This document shows, piece by piece, positions 6,544 to 8,857 of a DNA stretch of 8,857 nt. The stretch is from JAAYAN01 sp964437215 (GTDB lineage: Bacteria > Bacteroidota > Ignavibacteria > Ignavibacteriales > Melioribacteraceae). The DNA lies in NCBI GenBank assembly GCA_964437215.1, contig CAYTFZ010000103.1, forward strand, positions 1 through 8,857. Reading direction: 5' to 3'. Position numbers and translations under genes: made by a program. Numbering within the stretch: position 1 is the first letter of the stretch; each line of letters starts with the position of its first letter. The notes under the pieces are model-generated. The model was not told the DNA's origin. It saw only the letters and a program-made list of their open reading frames with translations, and searched no databases.

Positions 6544-7443
6544 ATGAAAAAAACAGCTTTTGCAGAAAAAAATAGAATAATTGAATTACTGTCGAAAAAA
6601 AATATTATTCCTGTTTCGATTTCCGAAAAACAGTATAATTTCGAAATAATTTTCGGAAGTAAAAAGGAAAAGTGCTGCCTGAATATTTATTTTGGCAAAA
6701 ACGGCGTAAAAAAAGTTCTTCAAGGAAAAAAAGACAGCCAAGTATACTCCAGTATTTCCGAAGTGCTTGGAATTAAAAAGGCAGAAGAAAAATCTCGGCT
6801 TTATCCAAGTAACTACATAGGATCGGATGAATCGGGTAAAGGTGATTTTTTTGGTCCTCTTGTTGTTGCCGCAGTTTATCTGAACGAAGATATCCAACAA
6901 AAAATTTCCGGTCTCGGTGTGCAGGATAGTAAAAATTTGTCTCCTTTCCAGATTGAAACAATAGGAGAAAAATTGCTGGATTTTCTTGATGGAAATTATT
7001 CGGCAATAATTTTAATTCCATCGGAATATAATCAAAGATATTCCGAGTATAATAATCTTAACAGTCTTTTAGAATCTCTTCATGTTCAAGCTATCGGCAG
7101 ACTGTTGGAAAATAAGAAACCTGAACAGATAATTATAGATGAATTTTCAAAAAAAGCAGTCACGTTCGGAACCAGATACGATTTAACCGGAATAGAAGTA
7201 ATTCAAAGAACTAAAGCAGAAGAATTTCAGGCTGTAGCTGCAGCATCGATTATTGCAAGGTATAAATTCGATTGCTGGTTTAAAGAACAGGAAAGTTCGG
7301 GAATTATCCTGCCAAAAGGAGCATCAAATGCAGTTGATGAAGCTGCTGCAAAACATTATAAAAAATATGGAGATGCTTTTTTTGAAAAATATGCTAAATT
7401 GCATTTTAAGAATTTTATTAAGATGAAAAATATCAATATTTGA
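6544..7443 (+). CDS. rnhC: ribonuclease HIII
   Basis: RNase HIII cleaves RNA in RNA/DNA hybrids using divalent metal (removal of primers and R-loops). The 299-aa protein has the two-part layout of the family: an N-terminal TBP-like substrate-binding domain (about 10-76) and an RNase H catalytic domain. The hallmark GSDESGKGDFFGPLVVAAV at 93-111 carries the metal-binding D95 and E96 plus the GKGD lysine/glycine loop. DSKNLS (128-133), IIDEF with D199, KAEEFQAVAAASIIAR (224-239) and LPKGAS (256-261) with D265 follow. The N-terminal domain and GKGD loop separate it from RNase HII. The ATG at 6544 has no Shine-Dalgarno; its leader is almost all A/T. The stop TGA (7441-7443) overlaps the ribosome binding site of the next gene, so the two form an operon. 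The exact fourth metal ligand cannot be fixed without alignment. Confidence 0.95.
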   Translation: MKKTAFAEKNRIIELLSKKNIIPVSISEKQYNFEIIFGSKKEKCCLNIYFGKNGVKKVLQGKKDSQVYSSISEVLGIKKAEEKSRLYPSNYIGSDESGKGDFFGPLVVAAVYLNEDIQQKISGLGVQDSKNLSPFQIETIGEKLLDFLDGNYSAIILIPSEYNQRYSEYNNLNSLLESLHVQAIGRLLENKKPEQIIIDEFSKKAVTFGTRYDLTGIEVIQRTKAEEFQAVAAASIIARYKFDCWFKEQESSGIILPKGASNAVDEAAAKHYKKYGDAFFEKYAKLHFKNFIKMKNINI

Positions 7444-7445
7444 GG
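7442..7445 (+). promoter_or_regulatory. Shine-Dalgarno of pfkA, overlapping the rnhC stop
   Basis: GAGG at 7442-7445 shares its first two bases with the rnhC TGA stop (7441-7443) and lies 5 nt before the pfkA ATG at 7451. This geometry allows ribosomes finishing rnhC to restart on pfkA. Confidence 0.7.
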
Positions 7446-7450
7446 CAAAG

Positions 7451-8557
7451 ATGTCATCCGAAAAGAAAATAAGAAAAATAGGAATTTTAACCGGCGGAGG
7501 CGATTGTCCCGGTTTGAATGCGGTGATAAGAGGTGTAACAAAACCTGCTTTCGATTTCGGTTTGAAAGTTATGGGAATTTTTGACGGATTTGAAGGCTTG
7601 GTGGAAGGTAAAGCAAACGAACTTTACGATAGGGATGTTTCGGGGATATTAAACCGAGGAGGAACTATTCTCGGATCATCAAATAAAGGCGACCCGTTTC
7701 ACTGGCCGGAAATGTCTGACGGAGAAATTAAAATTTTTGACAGGTCACAGAAAGCTTTAGAGAATTACCACGCTTGGGATTTGGATGCAGTTATAGCAAT
7801 AGGCGGCGACGGAACAATGACTATTGCCCAAAAGTTACGAGATATGGGAATGAACATTGTAGGCGTTCCGAAAACGATTGATAACGATTTACAGGCTACT
7901 GATTTAACCTTTGGTCACGATTCTGCAGTTTTTGTTGTTGCCGAAGCCCTTGATAGACTTCATACCACTGCATCTTCGCATCACCGGGTAATGGTAATTG
8001 AGGTTATGGGCAGATATGCCGGATGGATTGCCCTTAACGGAGGTCTTGCCGGCGGAGCCGATATAATTTTAATACCCGAAATTCCTTTTGAATGGCAATA
8101 CGTTTACGATAAAGTTATTTCCAGAAATATGCGCGGAAAAAGGTTCAGTATTATTTGTGTTGCCGAAGGAGCAAAACCTCTTGGCGAAGAAATGAAAATT
8201 AAAGAAATAGATAACAAAAGAACCGATGCAATACGGCTCGGCGGAATAGGTGAATATGTTTCGGACAAAATATCGCAGGAGACGGGATTGGAAACAAGAT
8301 TTACTGTTTTAGGGCATCTGCAGCGCGGAGGAATTCCCACTCCCTTCGACAGAATTCTTTCAACCAAATTCGGAACATCGGCTATTGAATTGGTAATGGA
8401 GAAAAAATTCGGCAGAATGGTTGCTCTGAAAGGTGATAAAATTATTGATATTGATATTAAGGACGCAATTTCACATCAAAAACTTGTAGAACCCGATAAT
8501 CAGGGTGTGAAAGCTGCAAAAGCCGTAGGAGTTTCGTTCGGGACAAAATACTTATAA
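7451..8557 (+). CDS. pfkA: 6-phosphofructokinase, group III-like, probably ATP-dependent
   Basis: It phosphorylates fructose 6-phosphate to fructose 1,6-bisphosphate in glycolysis (cytoplasm). The 368-aa protein is longer than the 320 aa of E. coli PfkA and fits the 'mixed-substrate' group. The phosphoryl-donor loop is TGGGDCPGLN (14-23). GGDGT (118-122) has Gly at the site equivalent to E. coli 104, where PPi-dependent enzymes have Asp, favouring ATP. PKTIDND (140-146) has Lys141 at the site equivalent to 124, which is Gly in classical ATP enzymes and Lys in PPi enzymes; D144 is the catalytic base. MGRYAGW (186-192) and HLQRGG (289-294) bind the sugar phosphate. It is the second gene of an operon with rnhC (7-bp gap) and is followed by tRNA-Asp without a hairpin between. 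The symbol is used by function; the enzyme may be named pfp in some annotations. Confidence 0.95.
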   Translation: MSSEKKIRKIGILTGGGDCPGLNAVIRGVTKPAFDFGLKVMGIFDGFEGLVEGKANELYDRDVSGILNRGGTILGSSNKGDPFHWPEMSDGEIKIFDRSQKALENYHAWDLDAVIAIGGDGTMTIAQKLRDMGMNIVGVPKTIDNDLQATDLTFGHDSAVFVVAEALDRLHTTASSHHRVMVIEVMGRYAGWIALNGGLAGGADIILIPEIPFEWQYVYDKVISRNMRGKRFSIICVAEGAKPLGEEMKIKEIDNKRTDAIRLGGIGEYVSDKISQETGLETRFTVLGHLQRGGIPTPFDRILSTKFGTSAIELVMEKKFGRMVALKGDKIIDIDIKDAISHQKLVEPDNQGVKAAKAVGVSFGTKYL

Positions 8558-8563
8558 TTTTTC

Positions 8564-8592
8564 TTGCTTTTTTTTTAATATTGGATTATGTT
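8564..8592 (+). promoter_or_regulatory. possible promoter of tRNA-Asp
   Basis: TTGCTT (8564-8569) and TATGTT (8587-8592) are spaced by 17 bp, with a start near 8599, 28 nt before the tRNA. Matches are three and four of six. No terminator was found between pfkA and the tRNA, so read-through from the operon is an alternative. Confidence 0.25.
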
Positions 8593-8626
8593 AGGACTCG
8601 TTCTTTTGGAAAGTTCTTAAAAATAA

Positions 8627-8700
8627 GGGGTCGTAGTTCAGTTGGTTAGAACGCCTGCCTGTCACGCAGGAGGTCGCGAGTTCGAGTCTCGTCGGCCCCG
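8627..8700 (+). tRNA. tRNA-Asp, anticodon GUC
   Basis: A 74-nt tRNA. The acceptor stem GGGGTCG pairs with CGGCCCC (one G-T wobble), followed by discriminator G73. The D loop contains AGTTGGTTAGAA, the anticodon stem CCTGC/GCAGG closes CTGTCAC with anticodon GTC at 8661-8663, and the T arm has GTTCGAGTC. The sequence is a textbook bacterial tRNA-Asp. CCA is not encoded (CTC follows), as in the tRNA-Ser of this window. It decodes GAC and GAU. Confidence 0.98.
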
Positions 8701-8705
8701 CTCTT

Positions 8706-8739
8706 AAAGCCTTGTAGATAATAATTTGCAAGGTTTTTT
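8706..8739 (+). terminator. intrinsic terminator after tRNA-Asp
   Basis: CCTTG (8710-8714) pairs with CAAGG (8729-8733); the stem can extend inward by four pairs with two G-T wobbles, and outward by A-T pairs. Six T (8734-8739) follow. It ends the tRNA-Asp transcript and perhaps the rnhC-pfkA-tRNA unit. Confidence 0.75.
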
Positions 8740-8758
8740 AGTTTTAAACGGAATAAAA

Positions 8759-8857
8759 ATGAAATGGCTTACATACATAATATATTCAAAATCGATTGAT
8801 AAGTTTTATACTGGTTACACCCAAAATTTATCTTTAAGATTAGCAAGGCACAATTCC
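8759..8857 (+). CDS. GIY-YIG nuclease-domain protein, 3'-truncated by the window edge
   Basis: The first 33 codons of an open frame run off the right end. The translation begins MKWLTYIIYSKSIDKFYTGY and continues TQNLSLRLARHNS. This matches the start of small (about 80-100 aa) GIY-YIG single-domain proteins related to the UvrC N-terminal nuclease and YhbQ. The first motif appears as YIIYS and the second as YTGYT, followed by the expected Arg (R29, RLARHN) of the active site. The catalytic Glu lies beyond the window. The ATG at 8759 has GGA at 8750-8752, 6 nt upstream. It starts 19 bp after the tRNA-Asp terminator. Such stand-alone proteins have mostly unknown roles, with DNA repair or nuclease activity inferred from the domain. 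The family call is reasonable from the motif spacing, but only a third of the protein is visible. Confidence 0.75.
   Translation, partial: MKWLTYIIYSKSIDKFYTGYTQNLSLRLARHNS

Noticed and set aside
8558..8626. A T-rich run after pfkA as a possible terminator.
   Set aside because: The T-run at 8568-8576 has no stem in front of it, so it is not an intrinsic terminator.
1..8857. Search for CRISPR repeats, insertion-sequence ends, toxin-antitoxin pairs, retrons or defence genes.
   Set aside because: No regularly spaced direct repeats, transposase, reverse transcriptase or toxin-like frames were found; all long frames are explained by housekeeping genes.

Overview
This A+T-rich window holds bacterial chromosomal housekeeping genes. 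I see no insertion sequence, prophage, CRISPR array or defence island. The FCB group, most likely the Ignavibacteriota/Bacteroidota side, is the best fit. The clues are a YebC of the 'MGR-F' N-terminal type, a UvrA with a degenerate first zinc finger, a cold-shock protein plus group III-like phosphofructokinase, low G+C, and tRNA genes without encoded CCA. Several genes still have recognisable Shine-Dalgarno sequences, which argues mildly against a typical Bacteroidia genome. The taxon is an inference from features, not from a search.

Layout. Positions 1-1567 (+) hold the C-terminal part of a PAS-PAS-HisKA-HATPase sensor kinase that runs off the left edge. Its stop lies 10 bp from the stop of a convergent complete uvrA (1578-4364, -). 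A 150-bp divergent promoter region follows, then a small SAM-dependent methyltransferase (4515-5069, +). A strong bidirectional hairpin terminator separates that gene from a convergent yebC/TACO1-type gene (5104-5814, -). Next on the minus strand come a CspA-type cold-shock gene with its own terminator (5965-6174) and tRNA-Ser(UGA) with its own terminator (6303-6389).

On the plus strand an rnhC (RNase HIII)-pfkA (phosphofructokinase) pair spans 6544-8557, with the pfkA ribosome binding site overlapping the rnhC stop. It is followed by tRNA-Asp(GUC) (8627-8700), an intrinsic terminator, and the first 33 codons of a GIY-YIG nuclease-like protein cut by the right edge.

Functional themes are nucleic-acid maintenance (UvrA excision repair, RNase HIII removal of RNA from RNA/DNA hybrids), translation support (YebC, two tRNAs, Csp RNA chaperone), central glycolysis (PFK) and signalling (histidine kinase). 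No stretch longer than 300 bases lacks a gene. The longest gaps (about 150 bp at 4365-4514, 5815-5964 and 6390-6543) hold promoters and terminators in very A+T-rich DNA. I do not see a previously undescribed multi-gene system. The points most worth a second look are the G/K active-site combination in PFK, the altered first zinc finger of UvrA, and the GIY-YIG gene beside a tRNA.
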